A stretch of 36,281 bases of DNA from an uncultured Bacteroidales bacterium (GTDB lineage: Bacteria; Bacteroidota; Bacteroidia; Bacteroidales; WCHB1-69). The notes beneath the pieces were generated by a model. The model searched no databases, was not told where the DNA came from, and was given only the letters and a program-made list of their open reading frames with translations. The position numbers were made by a program, and so were the translations under genes. Positions 26,329 to 33,345 of the stretch are shown piece by piece. The stretch spans positions 1 through 36,281 of the forward strand of contig CAJOKR010000037.1 of assembly GCA_905235135.1 (NCBI GenBank), given 5' to 3'. How positions within the stretch are numbered: the first letter of the stretch is position 1; every line of letters starts with the position of its first letter.

Positions 26329-27181
26329 TCTCCCACATCGTAATCATCTTATACACCAGCGTTGCGGCAAGCACGTCGGAGACCTTGTTGTCGGGTTGCG
26401 GGCAAAGTTCCACCACGTCAAAGCCGACCACGTTGCGGTTTTCGAATACTTTCTGTAAAAACGACAGGGTGGGATACCATTGCAGACCGCCGGGCAGCGG
26501 CGTACCCGTGGCGGGCAGTATCGACGGATCGAAGCCGTCTAAATCCACGGTGATATAGACGTTGTTGGTGAGGCGGTTAACGGCCTTTTCCATCCAATCT
26601 TCCTGATTGTGAATAAGATGCGCGTAGAAGATGTTCTCCGGCACGACGTTGTGCATCTCATCGGTACATACATTCCGGATGCCGACCTGCACCACGCGGG
26701 CGCACTCCTGGGCGCGGCGCATCACGCAGGCGTGGTTGTAGGGTGAGTCGTGGTAGCTGTCGCGAAGGTCCGCATGCGCGTCGATCTGCAGCACCGTGAG
26801 GTCCGGGTAGGTCGCGGCCATCGCGCGGATCGCCCCCACGGAAACCGAGTGCTCGCCACCGATGAGAATAGGCCGTTTGCCGAGTTCCATAAAGTGGCGC
26901 ACCCGGCTATAGACCGAGTCCACCATCCTTTCGGGTGTACGCAGGTCGTAGTCGTGGTGGTCAGTGTGGATGCCGGCCTTCCAAGCTTCGTACTGGTACT
27001 GGATGTCGTACAGCTCCAAGCTGTCGGAGGCATCGAGGATGGCCTGCGGACCCTTGTCGGCACCCTTCACGAAGGTGCTCGTGCCGTCATAGGGCACACC
27101 GAGGATGACGTAACGGGCGTCGTCCAGCTCGTAGTGCCGGTCGTCGTCCATATCGAGGAAATGGGGCATGGTTTTTATCAT
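26315..27181 (-). CDS. speB: Agmatinase / arginase-family ureohydrolase
   Basis: 288 residues. Mn-binding motifs of the ureohydrolase family are present: GGEHS (His111), QIDAHADLRDSY (Asp134, His136, Asp138) and VDLDGFDPSILPATGTP with the last two Asp ligands. GVPYDGTSTF (28-37) is the usual N-terminal motif. The likely reaction is agmatine to putrescine and urea, feeding polyamine synthesis; other guanidino substrates are possible. The start may be codon 1 or codon 5. The neighbouring MTAN-like nucleosidase would recycle methylthioadenosine from spermidine synthesis, which fits a polyamine role. Confidence 0.9.
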   Translation of the reverse strand: MIKTMPHFLDMDDDRHYELDDARYVILGVPYDGTSTFVKGADKGPQAILDASDSLELYDIQYQYEAWKAGIHTDHHDYDLRTPERMVDSVYSRVRHFMELGKRPILIGGEHSVSVGAIRAMAATYPDLTVLQIDAHADLRDSYHDSPYNHACVMRRAQECARVVQVGIRNVCTDEMHNVVPENIFYAHLIHNQEDWMEKAVNRLTNNVYITVDLDGFDPSILPATGTPLPGGLQWYPTLSFLQKVFENRNVVGFDVVELCPQPDNKVSDVLAATLVYKMITMWEITKR

Positions 27182-27266
27182 AATGGTTAAGGGTGTGGGT
27201 TTATGGTTTAAGGAGTTAGCAGTTAGTAGTTATTCCAAAAAGGCCCGAAGGCCCGAAGTATGACAG

Positions 27267-27295
27267 CCCAGGGTGGAGCGAAGCGGAGCCCTGGG
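27267..27295. repeat. Hairpin repeat CCCAGGG...CCCTGGG
   Basis: A 7-bp perfect stem around a 15-base purine-rich loop. It lies in the repeat-dense gap between speB and the nucleosidase gene, and is preceded by two copies of GGCCCGAA (27242-27257). Confidence 0.7.
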
Positions 27296-27316
27296 TTATT
27301 GAATAGAGTTCGAATA

Positions 27317-27371
27317 GAGTTACACCGGAGTTACACCGGAGTTAGACCGGAGTTAGACCGGAGTTAGACCG
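27317..27371. repeat. Five tandem 11-bp units, GAGTTA(C/G)ACCG
   Basis: The first two units have C and the last three G at the seventh position. A sixth partial unit merges directly into the 28-bp palindrome at 27374. Confidence 0.9.
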
Positions 27372-27373
27372 GA

Positions 27374-27401
27374 GTAGAGACGCAAAATTTTGCGTCTCAT
27401 T
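27374..27401. repeat. 28-bp palindromic element overlapping a stop codon
   Basis: The left arm is GTAGAGACGC and the centre AAAATTTT. The right arm is intact only to GCGTCTC and then reads ATT. It includes the TGA stop (27399-27397) of the nucleosidase gene. Confidence 0.88.
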
Positions 27402-27981
27402 TACCAATCAGTTCCACGGGTTCCGTTTGGGAGAGTGCGTCGAGCAGGCGGAGGGTGAAGTCGCAAAGTTTCGGGGAAAGCTCGTGGACGCGCTGTTGCC
27501 AGGTGGCGAGATCGACATCGAGATGGTCGGAGACGATTTTGAAGGAGACGTAGGGCTTCCCGAAGTGTTTGGCGATGCTGTAGAGGGCCGAGGATTCCAT
27601 GTCGAAGCAGTCGGCACGGGTGGTGAGGTCTTGCAGGAACTCGGCCGAATAGACGTGCGGGGAAACGAAACAGTCGGAGGAAAAGAGCTTTCCATCGGTG
27701 GCGTCAGGAACCTCCACGGGCAGGTGGTCGAGGAGCATCGGGTGGTCGAGGAAGGCCGCGCCGCCCGACACAATCTCGGTGACGCGGATGATGCTTCCCA
27801 CGGGCGCGGCGTGTGCGCCGGCGGTGCCGATGTTCAGGATGGTGAACTCTTCGTCACGGTGCTCCTCCATGAACCGGAGCATGGTGTTGGTGGCGTTCTC
27901 GCGGCCGATGCCGCAAAGGTGCACTTTCTCTTTGATGTTTAGGACTTCTTCTTGTACGGCTGCAAATAGGGCGATTTTCAT
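27397..27981 (-). CDS. MTA/SAH nucleosidase-like protein (phosphorylase superfamily)
   Basis: 194 residues, shorter than the usual 230 or so of MTAN. NIGTAGAHAAPVGSIIRV (50-67) is the phosphate/ribose region, and CFDMESSALYSIAKHFGKP (125-143) carries the Met-Glu pair that binds the ribose; Asp152 in IVSDHLD matches the catalytic Asp. It probably cleaves adenine from methylthioadenosine or S-adenosylhomocysteine, or another nucleoside. The start at 27981 (MKIALFAAVQEE) is the conserved family start. The stop codon lies inside a palindromic element, which may have replaced the original C-terminus. speB follows downstream. Confidence 0.85.
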   Translation of the reverse strand: MKIALFAAVQEEVLNIKEKVHLCGIGRENATNTMLRFMEEHRDEEFTILNIGTAGAHAAPVGSIIRVTEIVSGGAAFLDHPMLLDHLPVEVPDATDGKLFSSDCFVSPHVYSAEFLQDLTTRADCFDMESSALYSIAKHFGKPYVSFKIVSDHLDVDLATWQQRVHELSPKLCDFTLRLLDALSQTEPVELIGK

Positions 27982-28011
27982 TTTTATTACGTTTTTTGTT
28001 TGTTCGTGGGG

Positions 28012-28077
28012 CCCCACACTGCTGCTTACGCCTTGTGTGGGGTTAATTGCACTTCGTGCGTTTTGCCTCTTCGAGGC
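28012..28077. repeat. Cluster of three hairpins upstream of the nucleosidase gene
   Basis: CCCCACAC (28012-28019) pairs with GTGTGGGG (28035-28042). GCAC/GTGC (28049-28059) and GCCTC/GAGGC (28065-28077) each enclose TTC. They fill most of the 125-bp gap. No U-run follows on either strand, so a plain terminator is not supported. Confidence 0.65.
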
Positions 28078-28106
28078 TGCTTATGGAATATTTTTTTATT
28101 AACATA

Positions 28107-29792
28107 TTACCGGTTGCCGATGAGTACCCCGGAGACGTTCCAGGCGCTGAAGTAGGTGCCTTCGCGCTGGCCTTGGGGGATGGCGATGGTGAGGGTGTGC
28201 GTGCCGGGGGTGAGGCCGGTGAGGTCGAAATAGACGGGCTGCGTGGCCGTGCCGGGACACCAGCCGGAGCGGGAGTAGTCGGATGAGGAGAGACCGTTCC
28301 AGAAATTGCCGGATGCGGGGTTAAAGACACGGAAGGTGCCGCAATCGCTGCGCCACGGGGTGTGACGGAAGCGCGGTTGCCCGTCGATGAGGATGACGTT
28401 CTCCTTCGGCACGAACTCGTCGCCCGAGTCCCAGCCGCCGTGTCCCGTGCTCAGGTAGCGCAAACGCAGGGATTTCAGCCCCTCGGGAACGGTGAACGTC
28501 ACCGTAAGGCTGTCGGTCTCAAAGAGTTTGCCGTAGTTCTGCCCCGACATCTCCATTACGTTGCAAGTGTTGAAGAGCGGCAGTGTCCAGCAGTGCTCGT
28601 CGGTGTTGCCCGACCATTCATAGCTTTCGGGGTAGGCCTTGAGGTCGAGGGTGATCTTGTGCCCGCCGGCGTCGTAGTTGCCGATGAACGCCCCGATATA
28701 GACATCGCCCTGCAGGAACTGCCGCAAATCGCTGACATCCTGCTTGTAGTAGGCCGCATCCTCCCACTCCTTGTCATTGAGTGAGCGGTATTGGTTGAAG
28801 TGGTGCACGCCGAACGGGGTGAAGAATCGGACCAACTCCACCAACGGGGTGTAGTCCTTTTCCAGTTTGATGCCCTGATACTGTTCGCCATTCTTGTCTG
28901 TGACGACGGGCAACACACCTACGCTGTCGATCAGCGCGTTGAGGAAGCTGATTTTCGAGGCGGGAATCACGAAGATGGAGCCGGTGCGGTCGTAGGCATC
29001 GCCGTTGGATTGCTCGGTCAGCTCCGCGAAAATCTGGTAGTGCGGTGGCAACTGCTTCATGTTCAGTCGTTTCAGGATGATGGTGCCGTTGGAGTAGGGT
29101 AGAACTGTATCGAACGGGACGACCTTGGACTTCGGCAGTTTCGGGTTGAAGCAGATTTGCGCGTCATGGAACACGGGGATGGTGATGACCAGCTTCTCCT
29201 TTTCAAGGTTGCCGAGGGCGCGGCGGTCGGTGTATTGTCCGAGGTCTTGCGGGATGATGTTGGCCAGTTTCTTGTCTTTTTTCACGGAGGCTAACTCAGT
29301 GGCACTGTTGCCGTTGCGCACGAGTTTCACGAGTACGCCGGGCAGGTTGGCAAATCCCGACGAAGCCGTGGCGCGAAATCCGAGGTCCTCGGTGACCCAG
29401 ATTTCCATCTTGTTGGAAAAGAGCGAGGTGGTGTATTTCTTGCAATTGTAGCCGTTCACTTTCTCGGTCTTTTCTAATGTGTAATCGTTATCGTTTTGGA
29501 TGCCGAACCCGCAGTAATATTGCTCATTGTCGGTGTAATAAAGCTGGTAGAAAGCGGTGTCTCGGCTGTAGTCGATGTAGGTGATATGCTGTGCGATGCC
29601 GGGAATGGGATTTTCCTCGGTCGGGTCAGCGGAAGCGATGCGCAGGCAGTTCTGCGCCGCGAGCACCTCGGTGTGAGAGGTGTCGCCGCCCGCGTCCACG
29701 GCGTAGGAGTTGTAAATCAGGCGGTACTGCGCGTTCGCTACAAAAGCCGCCGTTACTGCGGCAAAAAGGAGGAGTAAGGTTCTCTTTATCAT
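28107..29792 (-). CDS. Secreted PNGase F-like peptide-N-glycosidase with GLPGLI-like N-terminal domain
   Basis: 561 residues. The signal peptide is residues 1-21 (MIKRTLLLLFAAVTAAFVAN). Residues about 22-200 resemble the GLPGLI family, with NLPGVLVKLV near 149-158 in place of GLPGLI. Residues about 235-385 match the N-terminal and 400-561 the C-terminal lobe of PNGase F (GHGGWDSGDEFVPKENVILI, TPWRSDCGTFRVFNP, SSSDYSRSGWCPGT, FSAWNVSGVLIG). Asp268 in DAYDRTG corresponds to the catalytic Asp60 of PNGase F, and Glu459 probably to Glu206. It should release N-glycans from glycoproteins outside the cytoplasm. No T9SS sorting domain is visible, so periplasm or outer membrane vesicles are possible sites. 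The start at 29792 was chosen for the signal peptide. Confidence 0.87.
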   Translation of the reverse strand: MIKRTLLLLFAAVTAAFVANAQYRLIYNSYAVDAGGDTSHTEVLAAQNCLRIASADPTEENPIPGIAQHITYIDYSRDTAFYQLYYTDNEQYYCGFGIQNDNDYTLEKTEKVNGYNCKKYTTSLFSNKMEIWVTEDLGFRATASSGFANLPGVLVKLVRNGNSATELASVKKDKKLANIIPQDLGQYTDRRALGNLEKEKLVITIPVFHDAQICFNPKLPKSKVVPFDTVLPYSNGTIILKRLNMKQLPPHYQIFAELTEQSNGDAYDRTGSIFVIPASKISFLNALIDSVGVLPVVTDKNGEQYQGIKLEKDYTPLVELVRFFTPFGVHHFNQYRSLNDKEWEDAAYYKQDVSDLRQFLQGDVYIGAFIGNYDAGGHKITLDLKAYPESYEWSGNTDEHCWTLPLFNTCNVMEMSGQNYGKLFETDSLTVTFTVPEGLKSLRLRYLSTGHGGWDSGDEFVPKENVILIDGQPRFRHTPWRSDCGTFRVFNPASGNFWNGLSSSDYSRSGWCPGTATQPVYFDLTGLTPGTHTLTIAIPQGQREGTYFSAWNVSGVLIGNR

Positions 29793-29819
29793 AATTATTC
29801 GATTTTCCAAAAGAAGTGG

Positions 29820-29827
29820 CAAAAGTA
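29820..29827 (-). promoter_or_regulatory. Promoter -7 element for the PNGase F-like gene
   Basis: TACTTTTG on the minus strand matches TAnnTTTG, 28 bp before the ATG at 29792. Confidence 0.5.
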
Positions 29828-29869
29828 CACAAAATGCGGATATGCACTTTCCCTATTCGATAATTTTTG

Positions 29870-29877
29870 TATTTTTG
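29870..29877 (+). promoter_or_regulatory. Promoter -7 element facing the structured RNA region
   Basis: TATTTTTG matches TAnnTTTG on the plus strand, divergent from the PNGase promoter. The nearest coding start on this strand is more than 400 bp away, which suggests a non-coding transcript. Confidence 0.5.
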
Positions 29878-30067
29878 CCGTGTCAAACGTCCGTGGTCAT
29901 TGATAGGTTCGCGGGCGGGCGACGAAACATATAAAAGGCGTTGAGTCAACGTCTTATCTGCGGCTTGTAGAACTTCGCAAATTCAAACCGTCCGCAAGGT
30001 AAGGCAATGGTCAATGTCCATGGTTTGTATATTTCCGGTCGGCACACGATTCGTCGTGTCCGCATCC

Positions 30068-30095
30068 GTAGAGACGCAATGCATTGCGTCTCTAC
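30068..30095. repeat. 28-bp palindromic element (perfect) inside the RNA candidate
   Basis: Arms GTAGAGACGC / GCGTCTCTAC around AATGCATT. The flanks ATCCG (30064-30068) and CGGAT (30099-30103) extend the stem. Confidence 0.92.
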
Positions 30096-30189
30096 AAACG
30101 GATAAATCCAAACATCCGTTTCAAATATACAACAGCGTGGGCTTCGGCATTGCTTATCCTCGGACGGGGGCAATGCGAAGGCCTTACAA

Positions 30190-30228
30190 GCGGGATGAGC
30201 GATGAGTTCAGATTCCCGCGCTTTTTTT
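30190..30228 (+). terminator. Intrinsic terminator of the RNA candidate
   Basis: GCGGGA (30190-30195) pairs with TCCCGC (30214-30219), followed two bases later by seven T. The first four bases also take part in the closing stem of the RNA candidate, so the two structures compete. Confidence 0.6.
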
Positions 30229-30301
30229 ATGTTGCGATTTGGTTATAACAATCAAGATTCCGTGCAGGGGAGTCCGCGGGACAACATAAAAAAGAGAAAC
30301 A

Positions 30302-30982
30302 ATGAAAAGGTTTACGATTTTTCTTATGAGCCTGTTCGTGCTCGGCGCAGCATCCGCACAAAATTCCGACGATTACAAAGCCTTCATCAAGGAGCGCAAG
30401 GCCGTACAAAAGTTGGTAAAGCAAGAACGTGACGAGAAAGTGTCGAAAGAGGCAAAGAAGATGGCAAAGAAGTATGCCAAAGAAGGCTGGAAAGTCACCG
30501 TAGGCACTCTCCCGTTGGAAAAACAGTTAGAGAAGTCCTTCACGATGCAGTACGAGTTAGATATGAACAACAGCATGCCCAAGTACATCAGAGGTGAAGG
30601 AAAGGCTATCAGTACCAGCTACGATGCGGCCAAGATGCACGCGATTGCAGATGCCAAGGTGGTGCTTGCAGGAAATATCCAAACGGAAGTGGCTGCCATT
30701 ATTGAGGAACGGTTGGCCAACCATGAATTGGGCAAAGAAGAGGCAGTGGCCATCTCAAACGCTGTGCAGGTCTCCAAGCAGGTCATCGTCCAGTCCATCG
30801 GGCGGGTTATCACCGTGGTGGAATGCTACCGCGAGCTGAAAAACAAGAACTACGAGGTGCTGGTGCATATCTACTACAACGGCGAAATGGCCGCTGAAGC
30901 CGCCAAGAAGGCCGTTCGCGAGGATTTGGAAAAGAAGGGCGACAAATTGGCGAAGGAGCTGGATGAACTGTTGGGGTTTTGA
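30302..30982 (+). CDS. Secreted LPP20-like protein
   Basis: 226 residues. The signal peptide is residues 1-19 (MKRFTIFLMSLFVLGAASA). A lysine-rich, probably coiled-coil stretch follows (25-60). Residues about 100-226 (GEGKAISTSYDAAKMHAIAD, AGNIQTEV, VIVQSIGRVITVVECYRE, YEVLVHIYYN) have the pattern of LPP20-type envelope proteins. No lipobox is visible, so it is predicted periplasmic. It is the first gene of a plus-strand cluster with a CsgG-like and a second LPP20-like gene. The 73 bp between the upstream terminator and the ATG hold no clear promoter. Confidence 0.8.
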   Translation: MKRFTIFLMSLFVLGAASAQNSDDYKAFIKERKAVQKLVKQERDEKVSKEAKKMAKKYAKEGWKVTVGTLPLEKQLEKSFTMQYELDMNNSMPKYIRGEGKAISTSYDAAKMHAIADAKVVLAGNIQTEVAAIIEERLANHELGKEEAVAISNAVQVSKQVIVQSIGRVITVVECYRELKNKNYEVLVHIYYNGEMAAEAAKKAVREDLEKKGDKLAKELDELLGF

Positions 30983-31037
30983 GGAAATGCAGAATGCAGA
31001 ATAAAGGGTTGACAATCATCCATAAAAGCAAACAGTA

Positions 31038-32051
31038 ATGAAAAAGAATTTGTTTTTTGTGTTGTCCCTCATATTGGGATTGATAGGTGTTTCCTTTGCC
31101 CAAAACACTGGCAACAACGACCGTTACAATCTGGCTGTGTATGCCACGGGGTTGCAGGATGGAAATGCGTTGTCGGCATCTGTTAAATCCGTAGCCCAAA
31201 ACACAGCCAGCACCAATCTGCAAAAAGGAGGAAATTACCAGTTGATAGAGCGTTCGAACGAATTTCTAAAGCAGATTGAAGAAGAACAGAGAATCCAGCA
31301 GTCGGGCAATGTGGCAGACGATCAAATTGCCGAAGTGGGTGCTTCCTATGGCGCACAGAAGATTTGTGTGATAAATGTTATTATTGAGGGGGATTATCTG
31401 TACGTGGCTACCCGTTTTGTGGATGTGACCACCAAAACCTCTTACGAATCGGCGGAGGCCGATGTCAAAGGATACCAAGGAATTGCGCAAATCCGTCCGA
31501 CAGTTGCCGATGCCATCAATCAAATCCTTAAAGCGAACGCTGTGCCCCAAAAAGCAGTCAAATCGGCGGAGGCCATGAATTCAAATACTCAAATATCCCA
31601 TAACAATGCGGCTCATCAGAGTGACAATCTTACAGTTGCCGAGATTAAAAAGGCGAAAAAGGAAGCAGATGATGACCTCAAAGCGTACAGAAAACGGCTA
31701 ATGAAAGAAAAAGGTGGCTTCTTGGAAGTGAACAGTTTGGCATATACAGAGTATCGCAAATGGAAAAGAAATATGGTTTCAGGATCTATACTCGTATCTC
31801 TATTGCCGTTTCCAACAGTGATATGTATGGCATTGGCAATAGATAATCCATCATGGTATTGGATATTGGCTTCTGGCTTGACACTTGCGGGTTTTACAAC
31901 TGGTGTTGTCCAATTATGCACTATGAACAAGCATCTTAAGAAAAGCTACAATTACTACCTCAACGGCGATTCGCAAACCGCCACCCTGCAGTTCTACCCC
32001 TACTACGGCGGCAACAACACCTTCGGGGTGGGGCTGACGCTGCGGTTCTGA
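31038..32051 (+). CDS. CsgG-like secreted protein with C-terminal membrane segments
   Basis: 337 residues. The signal peptide is residues 1-21 (MKKNLFFVLSLILGLIGVSF). Residues about 28-165 (YNLAVYATGLQDGN, GNYQLIERSNEFLKQI, GASYGAQKICVINVIIEGDY, RFVDVTTKTSYESAEADV) resemble the CsgG/LpoB-type periplasmic fold. A charged helix follows (about 200-235). Two hydrophobic segments lie at about 247-290 (SILVSLLPFPTVICMALAI, then WYWILASGLTLAGFTTGVV), and the C-terminus ends in FGVGLTLRF. The gene lies 55 bp after the first LPP20-like gene, and a second follows 36 bp later. CsgG and LPP20 proteins often occur together in envelope assembly systems; the job of this one is unknown. Confidence 0.8.
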   Translation: MKKNLFFVLSLILGLIGVSFAQNTGNNDRYNLAVYATGLQDGNALSASVKSVAQNTASTNLQKGGNYQLIERSNEFLKQIEEEQRIQQSGNVADDQIAEVGASYGAQKICVINVIIEGDYLYVATRFVDVTTKTSYESAEADVKGYQGIAQIRPTVADAINQILKANAVPQKAVKSAEAMNSNTQISHNNAAHQSDNLTVAEIKKAKKEADDDLKAYRKRLMKEKGGFLEVNSLAYTEYRKWKRNMVSGSILVSLLPFPTVICMALAIDNPSWYWILASGLTLAGFTTGVVQLCTMNKHLKKSYNYYLNGDSQTATLQFYPYYGGNNTFGVGLTLRF

Positions 32052-32087
32052 AGAATCAGGAATGAGAAATTTGAAAGAAACCATAAC

Positions 32088-32435
32088 ATGAAAAGGCTGT
32101 TAATCATTGTATGTTTGCTCTTGCCACTGGCACTCTTTGCGCAAACGCCGCCCGCGTGGCTTTACCCGCAGGTGCGCGAGGCGAGCTACCCGCCGGATGT
32201 CTATTTCTCTGAGTTTACCGAGGGAAACCTGCGTGCCGGAGAGGATGTCTCCACGCTTCTGGACCGGCTGATGCCAAACGCGGCACGGCGGGCAACATCC
32301 GCACCCTTGTTGAATCGGTGGTGGAGAAAACGGAACGGCAGACCTCCTACGGTCACGATTTGCGTTTTCATTCCGTCTATCAGGATTTCACTCGACAAAC
32401 GGCAAACGCCGACATTGCCAACATCTATACGATGA
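32088..32435 (+). CDS. N-terminal part of an LPP20-like secreted protein (frameshifted)
   Basis: The signal peptide is residues 1-19 (MKRLLIIVCLLLPLALFAQ). The start of an LPP20-type domain follows (PPAWLYPQVREASYPPDVYF, then SEFTEGNLRAGEDVSTLLDR). After about residue 61 the frame turns into unlikely Arg/Pro-rich sequence. The true continuation (ADAKRGTAGNIRTLVESVVE) is in the -1 frame. A GGG at 32266-32267, where GG is now present, would give LLDRADAKRG without a break. Confidence 0.75.
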   Translation: MKRLLIIVCLLLPLALFAQTPPAWLYPQVREASYPPDVYFSEFTEGNLRAGEDVSTLLDRLMPNAARRATSAPLLNRWWRKRNGRPPTVTICVFIPSIRISLDKRQTPTLPTSIR

Positions 32436-33145
32436 GTTATTATGACGAGCAGCGGCGGTGGGGCTATGCTTTTGCCTACGTGGAGAAAAGCGAGCTGGTG
32501 ACCTACTATCGCGCGCAAATTGGCAATCAACTCCAACAGGTGGAGAACGCTATCACTCTCTCTGCCAGCCTCTTCAAATCAGGTCAGAAAGCCCATGCGA
32601 GGAAGGTTTGCGAAGATGCGCTGTCGCTGCTCTCCAAGGTCGAGTTTGCCCAAGATCTGATCACCGCTATCGTGCCGGGGGACACCACGGGGATGCAACA
32701 GTCACGGTTCGCCCAAGATAAGAAAACTCTCTTGCAATCGCTCATCGACTTGGAGCAGAGTATTTACGTCTATTTCCATTGCACCGAAACCAACTTCGGG
32801 CAAACGGTTCGCATTCTCGGCCCTGAGTTGAAACGCATTCTCGCAAACGAACAATGCAGCCTCACTGATGAACCTGAGGAAGCCGACTTTGTCGTCACTA
32901 TTACGGCTTCCACCCGCGAACACGATGGGAACGTAGTATTTGGCGACGGAGTGAACAAATATTCCCTCGCCGATGTCGAGGTGGAAGTTTACAGTAACCT
33001 CAAACGGAAAGTGGTCTATGATGAGAGTATCTCGGTGAAAAATAACGGCGATGGAGCCACTTACGAAAGCGCAGGCCGCAACGCCTTGAAACGTGCAGCT
33101 GGAAAGGTTTGGGAAGGGATGCGACCGTGGGTTATTGGGAAATGA
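32318..33145 (+). CDS. C-terminal part of the frameshifted LPP20-like protein
   Basis: 275 codons from a GTG, but the coding signal clearly begins earlier, near 32268 (ADAKRGTAGNIRTLVES). It contains FTRQTANADIANIYTMSYYD and WGYAFAYVEKSELVTYYRAQ, typical of LPP20-like domains. A helical segment follows (QVENAITLSASLFKSGQKAH), then a second alpha/beta domain (about 140-275, ADFVVTITASTRE, VDVEVEVY-type strands) ending GKVWEGMRPWVIGK. Joined to the upstream piece it gives a protein of about 350 residues. It is probably functional if the frame break is an assembly error, and a pseudogene if not. Confidence 0.78.
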   Translation: MVEKTERQTSYGHDLRFHSVYQDFTRQTANADIANIYTMSYYDEQRRWGYAFAYVEKSELVTYYRAQIGNQLQQVENAITLSASLFKSGQKAHARKVCEDALSLLSKVEFAQDLITAIVPGDTTGMQQSRFAQDKKTLLQSLIDLEQSIYVYFHCTETNFGQTVRILGPELKRILANEQCSLTDEPEEADFVVTITASTREHDGNVVFGDGVNKYSLADVEVEVYSNLKRKVVYDESISVKNNGDGATYESAGRNALKRAAGKVWEGMRPWVIGK

Positions 33146-33170
33146 GGATGGAAGTTAAATGTGGAATGAA

Positions 33171-33198
33171 TAGTGCGTGGCCGTTTGGTCGCGCCCTA
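33171..33198. repeat. Diverged 28-bp palindrome of a third arm type
   Basis: TAGTGCGTGG ... GCGCCCTA, with mismatched but mostly complementary arms (several G-T pairs), the same length as the other palindromes. It lies 26 bp past the stop of the second LPP20-like gene. Confidence 0.5.
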
Positions 33199-33249
33199 CA
33201 TTTTTGAAAAAAAAATATTTGGGAAGTGTTTTGCTATTGAAAAAAGTGT

Positions 33250-33257
33250 ATTTTTGC
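33250..33257 (+). promoter_or_regulatory. Possible promoter -7 element with no gene downstream on its strand
   Basis: TATTTTTG matches TAnnTTTG, with TTTG at 33230-33233. Downstream on this strand lies only about 80 bp before a hairpin with a U-rich tail. Confidence 0.35.
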
Positions 33258-33311
33258 AGCGAGGTTAGACGTATGTCTGGCTGACGATTCTACGGATTCG
33301 TCGAATACTGG

Positions 33312-33345
33312 GCTGATACCATTGTGTATCAGCTTTCAGTTTTAA
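33312..33345 (+). terminator. Hairpin terminator between convergent genes
   Basis: GCTGATAC (33312-33319) and GTATCAGC (33326-33333) form a perfect 8-bp stem around CATTGT. On the plus strand TTTCAGTTTT follows. It may end the LPP20/CsgG transcript or a short RNA. On the minus strand the hairpin overlaps the stop of the nuclease-like gene. Confidence 0.55.

Larger units (their letters stand above)
29884..30228 (+). ncRNA. Structured RNA candidate with 6S-like architecture
   Basis: This stretch between a divergent promoter and a terminator has no convincing ORF but several compatible stems. A closing stem pairs CCGC and GTAAGGC (29992-30005) with GCCTTAC and GCGG (30181-30193). An 11-bp hairpin with one bulge lies on the 3' side (30142-30180). 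A long arm is closed by TTGTATATTT (30025-30034) and AAATATACAA (30123-30132), and contains a TTCG-capped stem (30044-30059) and the 28-bp palindrome. An 8-bp hairpin lies at 29936-29954. A closing stem, an open 5' strand and a small 3' hairpin recall 6S RNA, which in Bacteroidales was described as the Bacteroidales-1 motif. That assignment is inference. The true 5' end could be near 29985 rather than 29884. The first 100 bases hold little else. Confidence 0.45.

Noticed and set aside
28012..28042. The 8-bp hairpin as an intrinsic terminator for the PNGase F-like gene
   Set aside because: On the minus strand it is followed by CCCCACGAACAAACAAAAAA rather than a U-run.
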